DNA of 64,000 bases from Mixophyes australis (GCA_036250195.1 JAVHZZ010000004.1:317501706-317565705); one strand, 5' to 3'; counted from the first letter of the stretch, positions 11,406 through 26,613 are shown. A program made the numbers and translations. Notes: generated from the sequence alone by a model not told the origin.

Positions 11406-13306
11406 CTAGAAAACCTAAAAGGCAATACAACCCAAAATAAATATATCCGACTGGAAGATGTTGCCCAATGCCTACAATGCCCAAAACAGGAAGCACTTTC
11501 TCACCAGAAATGGAACAAAAGAGAGAGCTTTGTTTTGGGTGATTTAAGCTTGGAATGAATTTAGATGGATTGTGCTTTGTGGATCGTGCATGCTTTGTGG
11601 ATCCATCCTGGAAAGCCTTCTTTTTTTGGCAGTTGCCTTGAGAGATAACTTGTTAATTCCAATGTTGTCGAAGTTAAGTTGCCTATCAGATTTACAGTTT
11701 GAAGATAAACACCTAATTTTTCATGTTTTAAGCCACATTTACAAAAGCATAAAATTGTTGTTCCTTACATTTTGACACCATACAGACAGGATGAATTTGC
11801 ATATACAATGCCCTAAACAACACAGCACTGTCCTATAAAAGATACACAGGAAAGTGCTTAGTTTAGAGTGTTGAATACATTGTTATTTGCCTGAATTATA
11901 GAAAATAAAGGAAATTGACAACATTTCAAGATTTCCTGCTGCGTTTCCCATCATTCAAACTAGGAAGCATTTCATATAGTTCAGCTCTAATAAAATATAC
12001 TGATAACAATTTGCAAATTGAAAAGTCAGAGATTTCAAAGACGAAAATAAAATGAAATAGTCTCACATGTATCCGATTTCAAAATAAATATATCAGACTG
12101 GAAGATGTTGCCCAATGCCTACAATGCCCAAAACAGGAAGCACTTTCTCACCAGAAATGGAACAAAAGAGAGAGCTTTGTTTTGGGTGATTTAAGCTTGG
12201 AATGAATGTAGATGTAAATCTGAATATTCAGGAACAATAAATGAATACAAGTGAGAAAAGCCAAACACATTCATGTCTCTGTAAATATGTTTGCTACACT
12301 TACTTTATTAGCTCTATTAATTTGAAACCATTGTGGATAAAAATTTACAGTTCCCAGATAAACCAAACAGAAAGCACTTAACAATTTGGAAATTGAAAAG
12401 TCAGAGATTTCAAAGACTCAAAAAATGTAATAGTCTTACATGTATCCTATTTCAAATAGGGTAATTGCTTACCTACAGTCAAGAAGTGGAGCTGTTCTAA
12501 CAAGTTGATCTTCAGTTTGAGTTCCAAGTTAAACTAAAATTCCCATGCACTTGTAATCCTTTTATAAGCCTAAACAATACAGTCACCAGCCAATCTGAAG
12601 TGAGATGACCTTTTCTTTGTCTTTCCCCAATAGAGGGGTGGGGCAATCTGGCTTTAAGACAAATGGAGGTGCCTATTTCATTTACATATGCATACAAGAC
12701 ACTCTCTGCATAACAATAGGCATGGCTTGGATGAAACTTTCAATCAGATGATTCCAGAGATTCCAAGGAACTTGCTTCCTGTAGATAATTGACATCTTAT
12801 ATACTAAAGATCCTAATGAATTGTAATATTTTTCAATGTTATCATAAAACATTAAACATGTGTTGGAAATCTTAAGTTGTAACTAATGTGTAAAGCAATA
12901 TGGAGAAATACCATATAAAGCATTGGTATATGCTAAATGGTGTCCAAATCCTATTGTATATAAGCATTCTAGAACCAGCAAGTGTTCTAGAAGACATCAT
13001 AACAATGTCCCTAAATCTGAACATTCCAAATATATCTGTCTAGCAACTATACATTTTGTGGTGCTTTGTTGCAGTAAATAATACTGGCAAATATATGTAT
13101 GAACAGATTAAAACATTAATCCTTTAAAAATGCTATGGATAGAAAGTGTTGTGCCATTAAACAAATATAGTGATGCACCATTTCTAGAGCAGGATGTTTA
13201 ACATGCCCAAAATAACAACTGAATGCAAGCAAGCTAAGTATAAGAACTAGATTTTCAAGCTCAAAAATGGTCAAGGGAAGCACTGACGTTAGATTTCTAT
13301 GTAAAT
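11406..13306 (+). repeat. Monomer U7 (clade A); first unit of duplicated segment
   Basis: Marked by A1098 (acaagttgatc, 12501), shared only with U20 and U22. C264, G1123, G1461, G1727, G1824 and G1880. Counterpart of U22, from which it differs at 207 among the markers I scored. Confidence 0.95.
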
Positions 13307-15207
13307 CTAGAAAACCTAAAAGGCAATACAACCCAAAATAAATATATCCGACTGGAAGATGTTGCCCAATGCCTACAATGCCCAAAACAGGAAGCACTTT
13401 CTCACCAGAAATGGAACAAAAGAGAGAGCTTTGTTTTGGGTGATTTAAGCTTGGAATGAATTTAGATGGATTGTGCTTTGTGGATCGTGCATGCTTTGTG
13501 GATCCATCCTGGAAAGCCTTCTTTTTTTGGCAGTTGCCTTGAGAGATAACTTGTTAATTCCAATGTTGTTGAAGTTAAGTTGCCTATCAGATTTACAGGT
13601 TGAAGATAAACACCTAATTTTTCATGTTTTAAGCCACATTTACAAAAGCATAAAATTGTTGTTCCTTACATTTTGACACCATACAGACAGGATGAATTTG
13701 CATATACAATGCCCTAAACAACACAGCACTGTCCTATAAAAGATACACAGGAAAGTGCTTAGTTTAGAGTGTTGAATACATTGTTATTTGCCTGAATTAT
13801 AGAAAATAAAGGAAATTGACAACATTTCGAGATTTCCTGCTGCGTTTCCCATCATTCAAACTAGGAAGCATTTCATATAGTTCAGCTCTAATAAAATATA
13901 CTGATAACAATTTGCAAATTGAAAAGTCAGAGATTTCAAAGACAAAAATAAAATGAAATAGTCTCACATGTATCCGATTTCAAAATAAATATATCAGACT
14001 GGAAGATGTTGCCCAATGCCTACAATGCCCAAAACAGGAAGCACTTTCTCACCAGAAATGGAACAAAAGAGAGAGCTTTGTTTTGGGTGATTTAAGCTTG
14101 GAATGAATGTAGATGTAAATCTGAATATTCAGGAACAATAAATGAATACAAGTGAGAAAAGCCAAACACATTCATGTCTCTGTAAATATGTTTGCTACAC
14201 TTACTTTATTAGCTGTATTAATTTGAAACCATTGTGGATAAAAGTTTACAGTTCCCAGATAAACCAAACAGAAAGCACTTAACAATTTGGAAATTGAAAA
14301 GTCAGAGATTTCAAAGACTCAAAAAATGTAATAGTCTTACATGTATCCTATTTCAAATAGGGTAATTGCTTACCTACAGTCAAGAAGTGGAGCTGTTCTA
14401 ACAGGTTGATCTTCAGTTTGAGTTCCAAGTTAAACTAAAATTCCCATGCACTTGTAATCCTTTTATAAGCCTAAACAATACAGTCACCAGCCAATCTGAA
14501 GTGAGATGACCTTTTCTTTGTCTTTCCCCAATAGAGGGGTGGGGCAATCTGGCTTTAAGACAAATGGAGGTGCCTATTTCATTTACATATGCATACAAGA
14601 CACTCTCTGCATAACAATAGGCATGGCTTGGATGAAACTTTCAATCAGATGATTCCAGAGATTCCAAGGAACTTGCTTCCTGTAGATAATTGACATCTTA
14701 TATACTAAAGATCCTAATGAATTGTAATATTTTTCAATGTTATCATAAAACATTAAACATGTGTTGGAAATCTTAAGTTGTAACTAATGTGTAAAGCAAT
14801 ATGGAGAAATACCATATAAAGCATTGGTATATGCTAAATGGTGTCCAAATCCTATTGTATATAACCATTCTAGAACCAGCAAGTGTTCTAGAAGACATCA
14901 TAACAATGTCCCTAAATCTGAACATTCCAAATATATCTGTCTAGCAACTATACATTTTGTGGTGCTTTGTTGCAGTAAATAATACTGGCAAATATATGTA
15001 TGAACAGATTAAAACATTAATCCTTTAAAAATGCTATGGATAGAAAGTGTTGTGCCATTAAACAAATATAGTGATGCACCATTTCTAGAGCAGGATGTTT
15101 AACATGCCCAAAATAACAACTGAATGCAAACAAGCTAAGTATAAGAACTAGATTTTCAAGCTCAAAAATGGTCAAGGGAAGCACTAACGTTAGATTTCTA
15201 TGTAAAT
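13307..15207 (+). repeat. Monomer U8 (clade A)
   Basis: G293, G523 (tttcgagatt), A638, G909, G938, A1824 and A1880, the same set as U21 and U23. C1559 (ataacc) is shared with U4 but not with its counterpart U23. Confidence 0.95.
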
Positions 15208-17108
15208 CTAGAAAACCTAAAAGGCAATACAACCCAAAATAAATATATCCGACTGGAAGATGTTGCCCAATGCCTACAATGCCCAAAACAGGAAGCACTT
15301 TCTCACCAGAAATGGAACAAAAGAGAGAGCTTTGTTTTGGGTGATTTAAGCTTGGAATGAATTTAGATGGATTGTGCTTTGTGGATCGTGCATGCTTTGT
15401 GGATCCATCCTGGGAAGCCTTCTTTTTTTGGCAGTTGCCTTGAGAGATAACTTGTTAATTCCAATGTTGTTGAAGTTAAGTTGCCTATCAGATTTACAGT
15501 TTGAAGATAAACACCTAATTTTTCATGTTTTAAGCCACATTTACAAAAGCATAAAATTGTTGTTCCTTACATTTTGACACCATACAGACAGGATGAATTT
15601 GCATATACAATGCCCTAAACAACACAGCACTGTCCTATAAAAGATACACAGGAAAATGCTTAGTTTAGAGTGTTGAATACATTGTTATTTGCCTGAATTA
15701 TAGAAAATAAAGGAAATTGACAACATTTCGAGATTTCCTGCTGCGTTTCCCATCATTCAAACTAGGAAGCATTTCATATAGTTCAGCTCTAATAAAATAT
15801 ACTGATAACAATTTGCAAATTGAAAAGTCAGAGATTTCAAAGACGAAAATAAAATGAAATAGTCTCACATGTATCCGATTTCAAAATAAATATATCAGAC
15901 TGGAAGATGTTGCCCAATGCCTACAATGCCCAAAACAGGAAGCACTTTCTCACCAGAAATGGAACAAAAGAGAGAGCTTTGTTTTGGGTGATTTAAGCTT
16001 GGAATGAATGTAGATGTAAATCTGAATATTCAGGAACAATAAATGAATACAAGTGAGAAAAGCCAAACACATTCATGTCTCTGTAAATATGTTTGCTACA
16101 CTTACTTTATTAGCTCTATTAATTTGAAACCATTGTGGATAAAAGTTTACAGTTCCCAGATAAACCAAACAGAAAGCACTTAACAATTTGGAAATTGAAA
16201 AGTCAGAGATTTCAAAGACTCAAAAAATGTAATAGTCTTACATGTATCCTATTTCAAATAGGGTAATTGCTTACCTACAGTCAAGAAGTGGAGCTGTTCT
16301 AACAGGTTGATCTTCAGTTTGAGTTCCAAATTAAACTAAAATTCCCATGCACTTGTAATCCTTTTATAAGCCTAAACAATACAGTCACCAGCCAATCTGA
16401 AGTGAGATGACCTTTTCTTTGTCTTTCCCCAATAGAGGGGTGGGGCAATCTGGCTTTAAGACAAATGGAGGTGCCTATTTCATTTACATATGCATACAAG
16501 ACACTCTCTGCATAACAATAGGCATGGCTTGGATGAAACTTTCAATCAGATGATTCCAGAGATTCCAAGGAACTTGCTTCCTGTAGATAATTGACATCTT
16601 ATATACTAAAGATCCTAATGAATTGTAATATTTTTCAATGTTATCATAAAACATTAAACATGTGTTGAAAATCTTAAGTTGTAACTAATGTGTAAAGCAA
16701 TATGGAGAAATACCATATAAAGCATTGGTATATGCTAAATGGTGTCCAAATCCTATTGTATATAAGCATTCTAGAACCAGCAAGTGTTCTAGAAGACATC
16801 ATAACAATGTCCCTAAATCTGAACATTCCAAATATATCTGTCTAGCAACTATACATTTTGTGGTGCTTTGTTGCAGTAAATAATACTGGCAAATATATGT
16901 ATGAACAGATTAAAACATTAATCCTTTAAAAATTCTATGGATAGAAAGTGTTGTGCCATTAAACAAATATAGTGATGCACCATTTCTAGAGCAGGATGTT
17001 TAACATGCCCAAAATAACAACTGAATGCAAGCAAGCTAAGTATAAGAACTAGATTTTCAAGCTCAAAAATGGTCAAGGGAAGCACTGACGTTAGATTTCT
17101 ATGTAAAT
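15208..17108 (+). repeat. Monomer U9 (A/B hybrid)
   Basis: The first part has A-type states (G207, G320, G461); the later part has B-type states (A1123, A1461, T1727). The switch lies somewhere between about 461 and 1123. Private A449 (aggaaaatgc, 15651) is shared only with U24, the hybrid at the other A-to-B border. Confidence 0.93.
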
Positions 17109-19009
17109 CTAGAAAACCTAAAAGGCAATACAACCCAAAATAAATATATCCGACTGGAAGATGTTGCCCAATGCCTACAATGCCCAAAACAGGAAGCACT
17201 TTCTCACCAGAAATGGAACAAAAGAGAGAGCTTTGTTTTGGGTGATTTAAGCTTGGAATGAATTTAGATGGATTGTGCTTTGTGGATCGTGCATGCTTTG
17301 TGGATCCATCCTGGAAAGCCTTCTTTTTTTGGCAGTTGCCTTGAGAGATAACTTGTTAATTCCAATGTTGTTGAAGTTAAGTTGCCTATCAGATTTACAG
17401 TTTGAAGATAAACACCTAATTTTTCATCTTTTAAGCCACATTTACAAAAGCATAAAATTGTTGTTCCTTACATTTTGACACCATACAGACAGGATGAATT
17501 TGCATATACAATGCCCTAAACAACACAGCACTGTCCTATAAAAGATACACAGGAAAGTGCTTAGTTTACAGTGTTGAATACATTGTTATTTGCCTGAATT
17601 ATAGAAAATAAAGGAAATTGACAACATTTTAAGATTTCCTGCTGCATTTCCCATCATTCAAACTAGGAAGCATTTCATATAGTTCAGCTCTAATAAAATA
17701 TACTGATAACAATTTGCAAATTGAAAAGTCAGAGATTTCAAAGACAAAAATAAAATGAAATAGTCTCACATGTATCCGATTTCAAAATAAATATATCAGA
17801 CTGGAAGATGTTGCCCAATGCCTACAATGCCCAAAACAGGAAGCACTTTCTCACCAGAAATGGAACAAAAGAGAGAGCTTTGTTTTGGGTGATTTAAGCT
17901 TGGAATGAATGTAGATGTAAATCTGAATATTCAGGAACAATAAATGAATACAAGTGAGAAAAGCCAAACACATTCATGTCTCTGTAAATATGTTTGCTAC
18001 ACTTACTTTATTAGCTCTATTAATTTGAAACCATTGTGGATAAAAATTTACAGTTCCCAGATAAACCAAACAGAAAGCACTTAACAATTTGGAAATTGAA
18101 AAGTCAGAGATTTCAAAGACTCAAAAAATGTAATAGTCTTACATGTATCCTATTTCAAATAGGGTAATTGCTTACCTACAGTCAAGAAGTGGAGCTGTTC
18201 TAACAGGTTGATCTTCAGTTTGAGTTCCAAATTAAACTAAAATTCCCATGCACTTGTAATCCTTTTATAAGCCTAAACAATACAGTCACCAGCCAATCTG
18301 AAGTGAGATGACCTTTTCTTTGTCTTTCCCCAATAGAGGGGTGGGGCAATCTGGCTTTAAGACAAATGGAGGTGCCTATTTCATTTACATATGCATACAA
18401 GACACTCTCTGCATAACAATAGGCATGGCTTGGATGAAACTTTCAATCAGATGATTCCAGAGATTCCAAGGAACTTGCTTCCTGTAGATAATTGACATCT
18501 TATATACTAAAGATCCTAATGAATTGTAATATTTTTCAATGTTATCATAAAACATTAAACATGTGTTGAAAATCTTAAATTGTAACTAATGTGTAAAGCA
18601 ATATGGAGAAATACCATATAAAGCATTGGTATATGCTAAATGGTGTCCAAATCCTATTGTATATAAGCATTCTAGAACCAGCAAGTGTTCTAGAAGACAT
18701 CATAACAATGTCCCTAAATCTGAACATTCCAAATATATCTGTCTAGCAACTATACATTTTGTGGTGCTTTGTTGCAGTAAATAATACTGGCAAATATATG
18801 TATGAACAGATTAAAACATTAATCCTTTAAAAATTCTATGGATAGAAAGTGTTGTGCCATTAAACAAATATAGTGATGCACCATTTCTAGAGCAGGATGT
18901 TTAACATGCCCAAAATAACAACTGAATGCAAGCAAGCTAAGTATAAGAACTAGATTTTCAAGCTCAAAAATGGTCAAGGGAAGCACTGACGTTAGATTTC
19001 TATGTAAAT
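17109..19009 (+). repeat. Monomer U10 (clade B)
   Basis: Carries C320, C461, T522 (ttttaagatt), A538 (ctgcattt), A638 and A1471 (cttaaattg). The combination T522, A538 and A1471 is found only here and in U25, making these two the clearest paired copies in the window. Confidence 0.95.
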
Positions 19010-20910
19010 CTAGAAAACCTAAAAGGCAATACAACCCAAAATAAATATATCCGACTGGAAGATGTTGCCCAATGCCTAAAATGCCCAAAACAGGAAGCAC
19101 TTTCTCACCAGAAATGGAACAAAAGAGAGAGCTTTGTTTTGGGTGATTTAAGCTTGGAATGAATTTAGATGGATTGTGCTTTGTGGATCGTGCATGCTTT
19201 GTGGATCCATCCTGGAAAGCCTTCTTTTTTTGGCAGTTGCCTTGAGAGATAACTTGTTAATTCCAATGTTGTTGAAGTTAAGTTGCCTATCAGATTTACA
19301 GTTTGAAGATAAACACCTAATTTTTCATCTTTTAAGCCACATTTACAAAAGCATAAAATTGTTGTTCCTTACATTTTGACACCATACAGACAGGATGAAT
19401 TTGCATATACAATGCCCTAAACAACACAGCACTGTCCTATAAAAGATACACAGGAAAGTGCTTAGTTTAGAGTGTTGAATACATTGTTATTTGCCTGAAT
19501 TATAGAAAATAAAGGAAATTGACAACATTTCGAGATTTCCTGCTGCGTTTCCCATCATTCAAACTAGGAAGCATTTCATATAGTTCAGCTCTAATAAAAT
19601 ATACTGATAACAATTTGCAAATTGAAAAGTCAGAGATTTCAAAGACGAAAATAAAATGAAATAGTCTCACATGTATCCGATTTCAAAATAAATATATCAG
19701 ACTGGAAGATGTTGCCCAATGCCTACAATGCCCAAAACAGGAAGCACTTTCTCACCAGAAATGGAACAAAAGAGAGAGCTTTGTTTTGGGTGATTTAAGC
19801 TTGGAATGAATGTAGATGTAAATCTGAATATTCAGGAACAATAAATGAATACAAGTGAGAAAAGCCAAACACATTCATGTCTCTGTAAATATGTTTGCTA
19901 CACTTACTTTATTAGCTCTATTAATTTGAAACCATTGTGGATAAAAGTTTACAGTTCCCAGATAAACCAAACAGAAAGCACTTAACAATTTGGAAATTGA
20001 AAAGTCAGAGATTTCAAAGACTCAAAAAATGTAATAGTCTTACATGTATCCTATTTCAAATAGGGTAATTGCTTACCTACAGTCAAGAAGTGGAGCTGTT
20101 CTAACAGGTTGATCTTCAGTTTGAGTTCCAAATTAAACTAAAATTCCCATGCACTTGTAATCCTTTTATAAGCCTAAACAATACAGTCACCAGCCAATCT
20201 GAAGTGAGATGACCTTTTCTTTGTCTTTCCCCAATAGAGGGGTGGGGCAATCTGGCTTTAAGACAAATGGAGGTGCCTATTTCATTTACATATGCATACA
20301 AGACACTCTCTGCATAACAATAGGCATGGCTTGGATGAAACTTTCAATCAGATGATTCCAGAGATTCCAAGGAACTTGCTTCCTGTAGATAATTGACATC
20401 TTATATACTAAAGATCCTAATGAATTGTAATATTTTTCAATGTTATCATAAAACATTAAACATGTGTTGAAAATCTTAAGTTGTAACTAATGTGTAAAGC
20501 AATATGGAGAAATACCATATAAAGCATTGGTATATGCTAAATGGTGTCCAAATCCTATTGTATATAAGCATTCTAGAACCAGCAAGTGTTCTAGAAGACA
20601 TCATAACAATGTCCCTAAATCTGAACATTCCAAATATATCTGTCTAGCAACTATACATTTTGTGGTGCTTTGTTGCAGTAAATAATACTGGCAAATATAT
20701 GTATGAACAGATTAAAACATTAATCCTTTAAAAATTCTATGGATAGAAAGTGTTGTGCCATTAAACAAATATAGTGATGCACCATTTCTAGAGCAGGATG
20801 TTTAACATGCCCAAAATAACAACTGAATGCAAGCAAGCTAAGTATAAGAACTAGATTTTCAAGCTCAAAAATGGTCAAGGGAAGCACTGACGTTAGATTT
20901 CTATGTAAAT
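19010..20910 (+). repeat. Monomer U11 (clade B, type X)
   Basis: Type X: A70 (cctaaaatg), C320, T399, G461, G523, G638. It also has G938 with A925. Same marker set as U26. Confidence 0.95.
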
Positions 20911-22811
20911 CTAGAAAACCTAAAAGGCAATACAACCCAAAATAAATATATCCGACTGGAAGATGTTGCCCAATGCCTACAATGCCCAAAACAGGAAGCA
21001 CTTTCTCACCAGAAATGGAACAAAAGAGAGAGCTTTGTTTTGGGTGATTTAAGCTTGGAATGAATTTAGATGGATTGTGCTTTGTGGATCGTGCATGCTT
21101 TGTGGATCCATCCCGGAAAGCCTTCTTTTTTTGGCAGTTGCCTTGAGAGATAACTTGTTAATTCCAATGTTGTTGAAGTTAAGTTGCCTATCAGATTTAC
21201 AGTTTGAAGATAAACACCTAATTTTTCATGTTTTAAGCCACATTTACAAAAGCATAAAATTGTTGTTCCTTACATTTTGACACCATACAGACAGGATGAA
21301 TTTGCATAAACAATGCCCTAAACAACACAGCACTGTCCTATAAAAGATACACAGGAAAGTGCTTAGTTTACAGTGTTGAATACATTGTTATTTGCCTGAA
21401 TTATAGAAAATAAAGGAAATTGACAACATTTCGAGATTTCCTGCTGCGTTTCCCATCATTCAAACTAGGAAGCATTTCATATAGTTCAGCTCTAATAAAA
21501 TATACTGATAACAATTTGCAAATTGAAAAGTCAGAGATTTCAAAGACGAAAATAAAATGAAATAGTCTCACATGTATCCGATTTCAAAATAAATATATCA
21601 GACTGGAAGATGTTGCCCAATGCCTACAATGCCCAAAACAGGAAGCACTTTCTCACCAGAAATGGAACAAAAGAGAGAGCTTTGTTTTGGGTGATTTAAG
21701 CTTGGAATGAATGTAGATGTAAATCTGAATATTCAGGAACAATAAATGAATACAAGTGAGAAAAGCCAAACACATTCATGTCTCTGTAAATATGTTTGCT
21801 ACACTTACTTTATTAGCTCTATTAATTTGAAACCATTGTGGATAAAAGTTTACAGTTCCCAGATAAACCAAACAGAAAGCACTTAACAATTTGGAAATTG
21901 AAAAGTCAGAGATTTCAAAGACTCAAAAAATGTAATAGTCTTACATGTATCCTATTTCAAATAGGGTAATTGCTTACCTACAGTCAAGAAGTGGAGCTGT
22001 TCTAACAGGTTGATCTTCAGTTTGAGTTCCAAATTAAACTAAAATTCCCATGCACTTGTAATCCTTTTATAAGCCTAAACAATACAGTCACCAGCCAATC
22101 TGAAGTGAGATGACCTTTTCTTTGTCTTTCCCCAATAGAGGGGTGGGGCAATCTGGCTTTAAGACAAATGGAGGTGCCTATTTCATTTACATATGCATAC
22201 AAGACACTCTCTGCATAACAATAGGCATGGCTTGGATGAAACTTTCAATCAGATGATTCCAGAGATTCCAAGGAACTTGCTTCCTGTAGATAATTGACAT
22301 CTTATATACTAAAGATCCTAATGAATTGTAATATTTTTCAATGTTATCATAAAACATTAAACATGTGTTGAAAATCTTAAGTTGTAACTAATGTGTAAAG
22401 CAATATGGAGAAATACCATATAAAGCATTGGTATATGCTAAATGGTGTCCAAATCCTATTGTATATAAGCATTCTAGAACCAGCAAGTGTTCTAGAAGAC
22501 ATCATAACAATGTCCCTAAATCTGAACATTCCAAATATATCTGTCTAGCAACTATACATTTTGTGGTGCTTTGTTGCAGTAAATAATACTGGCAAATATA
22601 TGTATGAACAGATTAAAACATTAATCCTTTAAAAATTCTATGGATAGAAAGTGTTGTGCCATTAAACAAATATAGTGATGCACCATTTCTAGAGCAGGAT
22701 GTTTAACATGCCCAAAATAACAACTGAATGCAAGCAAGCTAAGTATAAGAACTAGATTTTCAAGCTCAAAAATGGTCAAGGGAAGCACTGACGTTAGATT
22801 TCTATGTAAAT
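20911..22811 (+). repeat. Monomer U12 (clade B, type Y)
   Basis: Type Y: C70, G320, A399 (gcataaac), C461, here with G523 and G938. Private change tcccgg near 21114. Otherwise the same marker set as U27. Confidence 0.95.
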
Positions 22812-24712
22812 CTAGAAAACCTAAAAGGCAATACAACCCAAAATAAATATATCCGACTGGAAGATGTTGCCCAATGCCTACAATGCCCAAAACAGGAAGC
22901 ACTTTCTCACCAGAAATGGAACAAAAGAGAGAGCTTTGTTTTGGGTGATTTAAGCTTGGAATGAATTTAGATGGATTGTGCTTTGTGGATCGTGCATGCT
23001 TTGTGGATCCATCCTGGAAAGCCTTCTTTTTTTGGCAGTTGCCTTGAGAGATAACTTGTTAATTCCAATGTTGTTGAAGTTAAGTTGCCTATCAGATTTA
23101 CAGTTTGAAGATAAACACCTAATTTTTCATGTTTTAAGCCACATTTACAAAAGCATAAAATTGTTGTTCCTTACATTTTGACACCATACAGACAGGATGA
23201 ATTTGCATATACAATGCCCTAAACAACACAGCACTGTCCTATAAAAGATACACAGGAAAGTGCTTAGTTTACAGTGTTGAATACATTGTTATTTGCCTGA
23301 ATTATAGAAAATAAAGGAAATTGACAACATTTCGAGATTTCCTGCTGCGTTTCCCATCATTCAAACTAGGAAGCATTTCATATAGTTCAGCTCTAATAAA
23401 ATATACTGATAACAATTTGCAAATTGAAAAGTCAGAGATTTCAAAGACGAAAATAAAATGAAATAGTCTCACATGTATCCGATTTCAAAATAAATATATC
23501 AGACTGGAAGATGTTGCCCAATGCCTACAATGCCCAAAACAGGAAGCACTTTCTCACCAGAAATGGAACAAAAGAGAGAGCTTTGTTTTGGGTGATTTAA
23601 GCTTGGAATGAATGTAGATGTAAATCTGAATATTCAGGAACAATAAATGAATACAAGTGAGAAAAGCCAAACACATTCATGTCTCTGTAAATATGTTTGC
23701 TACACTTACTTTATTAGCTCTATTAATTTGAAACCATTGTGGATAAAAGTTTACAGTTCCCAGATAAACCAAACAGAAAGCACTTAACAATTTGGAAATT
23801 GAAAAGTCAGAGATTTCAAAGACTCAAAAAATGTAATAGTCTTACATGTATCCTATTTCAAATAGGGTAATTGCTTACCTACAGTCAAGAAGTGGAGCTG
23901 TTCTAACAGGTTGATCTTCAGTTTGAGTTCCAAATTAAACTAAAATTCCCATGCACTTGTAATCCTTTTATAAGCCTAAACAATACAGTCACCAGCCAAT
24001 CTGAAGTGAGATGACCTTTTCTTTGTCTTTCCCCAATAGAGGGGTGGGGCAATCTGGCTTTAAGACAAATGGAGGTGCCTATTTCATTTACATATGCATA
24101 CAAGACACTCTCTGCATAACAATAGGCATGGCTTGGATGAAACTTTCAATCAGATGATTCCAGAGATTCCAAGGAACTTGCTTCCTGTAGATAATTGACA
24201 TCTTATATACTAAAGATCCTAATGAATTGTAATATTTTTCAATGTTATCATAAAACATTAAACATGTGTTGGAAATCTTAAGTTGTAACTAATGTGTAAA
24301 GCAATATGGAGAAATACCATATAAAGCATTGGTATATGCTAAATGGTGTCCAAATCCTATTGTATATAAGCATTCTAGAACCAGCAAGTGTTCTAGAAGA
24401 CATCATAACAATGTCCCTAAATCTGAACATTCCAAATATATCTGTCTAGCAACTATACATTTTGTGGTGCTTTGTTGCAGTAAATAATACTGGCAAATAT
24501 ATGTATGAACAGATTAAAACATTAATCCTTTAAAAATTCTATGGATAGAAAGTGTTGTGCCATTAAACAAATATAGTGATGCACCATTTCTAGAGCAGGA
24601 TGTTTAACGTGCCCAAAATAACAACTGAATGCAAGCAAGCTAAGTATAAGAACTAGATTTTCAAGCTCAAAAATGGTCAAGGGAAGCACTGACGTTAGAT
24701 TTCTATGTAAAT
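22812..24712 (+). repeat. Monomer U13 (clade B)
   Basis: Y-like unit with T399, C461 and G523, G1461 (gttggaaatc, unusual in clade B) and G1798 (taacgtgcc). The same combination occurs only in U28. Confidence 0.95.
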
Positions 24713-26613
24713 CTAGAAAACCTAAAAGGCAATACAACCCAAAATAAATATATCCGACTGGAAGATGTTGCCCAATGCCTAAAATGCCCAAAACAGGAAG
24801 CACTTTCTCACCAGAAATGGAACAAAAGAGAGAGCTTTGTTTTGGGTGATTTAAGCTTGGAATGAATTTAGATGGATTGTGCTTTGTGGATCGTGCATGC
24901 TTTGTGGATCCATCCTGGAAAGCCTTCTTTTTTTGGCAGTTGCCTTGAGAGATAACTTGTTAATTCCAATGTTGTTGAAGTTAAGTTGCCTATCAGATTT
25001 AGAGTTTGAAGATAAACACCTAATTTTTCATGTTTTAAGCCACATTTACAAAAGCATAAAATTGTTGTTCCTTACATTTTGACACCATACAGACAGGATG
25101 AATTTGCATAAACAATGCCCTAAACAACACAGCACTGTCCTATAAAAGATACACAGGAAAGTGCTTAGTTTACAGTGTTGAATACATTGTTATTTGCCTG
25201 AATTATAGAAAATAAAGGAAATTGACAACATTTCAAGATTTCCTGCTGCGTTTCCCATCATTCAAACTAGGAAGCATTTCATATAGTTCAGCTCTAATAA
25301 AATATACTGATAACAATTTGCAAATTGAAAAGTCAGAGATTTCAAAGACAAAAATAAAATGAAATAGTCTCACATGTATCCGATTTCAAAATAAATATAT
25401 CAGACTGGAAGATGTTGCCCAATGCCTACAATGCCCAAAACAGGAAGCACTTTCTCACCAGAAATGGAACAAAAGAGAGAGCTTTGTTTTGGGTGATTTA
25501 AGCTTGGAATGAATGTAGATGTAAATCTGAATATTCAGGAACAATAAATGAATACAAGTGAGAAAAGCCAAACACATTCATGTCTCTGTAAATATGTTTG
25601 CTACACTTACTTTATTAGCTCTATTAATTTGAAACCATTGTGGATAAAAATTTACAGTTCCCAGATAAACCAAACAGAAAGCACTTAACAATTTGGAAAT
25701 TGAAAAGTCAGAGATTTCAAAGACTCAAAAAATGTAATAGTCTTACATGTATCCTATTTCAAATAGGGTAATTGCTTACCTACAGTCAAGAAGTGGAGCT
25801 GTTCTAACAGGTTGATCTTCAGTTTGAGTTCCAAATTAAACTAAAATTCCCATGCACTTGTAATCCTTTTATAAGCCTAAACAATACAGTCACCAGCCAA
25901 TCTGAAGTGAGATGACCTTTTCTTTGTCTTTCCCCAATAGAGGGGTGGGGCAATCTGGCTTTAAGACAAATGGAGGTGCCTATTTCATTTACATATGCAT
26001 ACAAGACACTCTCTGCATAACAATAGGCATGGCTTGGATGAAACTTTCAATCAGATGATTCCAGAGATTCCAAGGAACTTGCTTCCTGTAGATAATTGAC
26101 ATCTTATATACTAAAGATCCTAATGAATTGTAATATTTTTCAATGTTATCATAAAACATTAAACATGTGTTGAAAATCTTAAGTTGTAACTAATGTGTAA
26201 AGCAATATGGAGAAATACCATATAAAGCATTGGTATATGCTAAATGGTGTCCAAATCCTATTGTATATAAGCATTCTAGAACCAGCAAGTGTTCTAGAAG
26301 ACATCATAACAATGTCCCTAAATCTGAACATTCCAAATATATCTGTCTAGCAACTATACATTTTGTGGTGCTTTGTTGCAGTAAATAATACTGGCAAATA
26401 TATGTATGAACAGATTAAAACATTAATCCTTTAAAAATTCTATGGATAGAAAGTGTTGTGCCATTAAACAAATATAGTGATGCACCATTTCTAGAGCAGG
26501 ATGTTTAACGTGCCCAAAATAACAACTGAATGCAAGCAAGCTAAGTATAAGAACTAGATTTTCAAGCTCAAAAATGGTCAAGGGAAGCACTGACGTTAGA
26601 TTTCTATGTAAAT
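24713..26613 (+). repeat. Monomer U14 (clade B); last clear unit of duplicated segment
   Basis: A70, A399, C461, A523, A638, A938 and G1798, as in U29. Private change agagtttg near 25002. Confidence 0.95.

Larger units (their letters stand above)
11406..26613 (+). repeat. Segmental duplication copy 1 (U7-U14)
   Basis: Eight consecutive units whose order of private and rare variants is repeated 15 units later: A1098 in U7; G293/G909 in U8; A449 and the A/B switch in U9; T522/A538/A1471 in U10; type X in U11; A399 with G523 in U12; G1461/G1798 in U13; A638/G1798 in U14. The length is 15,208 bp, exactly 8 x 1,901. The true ends could lie within the flanking units. Confidence 0.85.
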
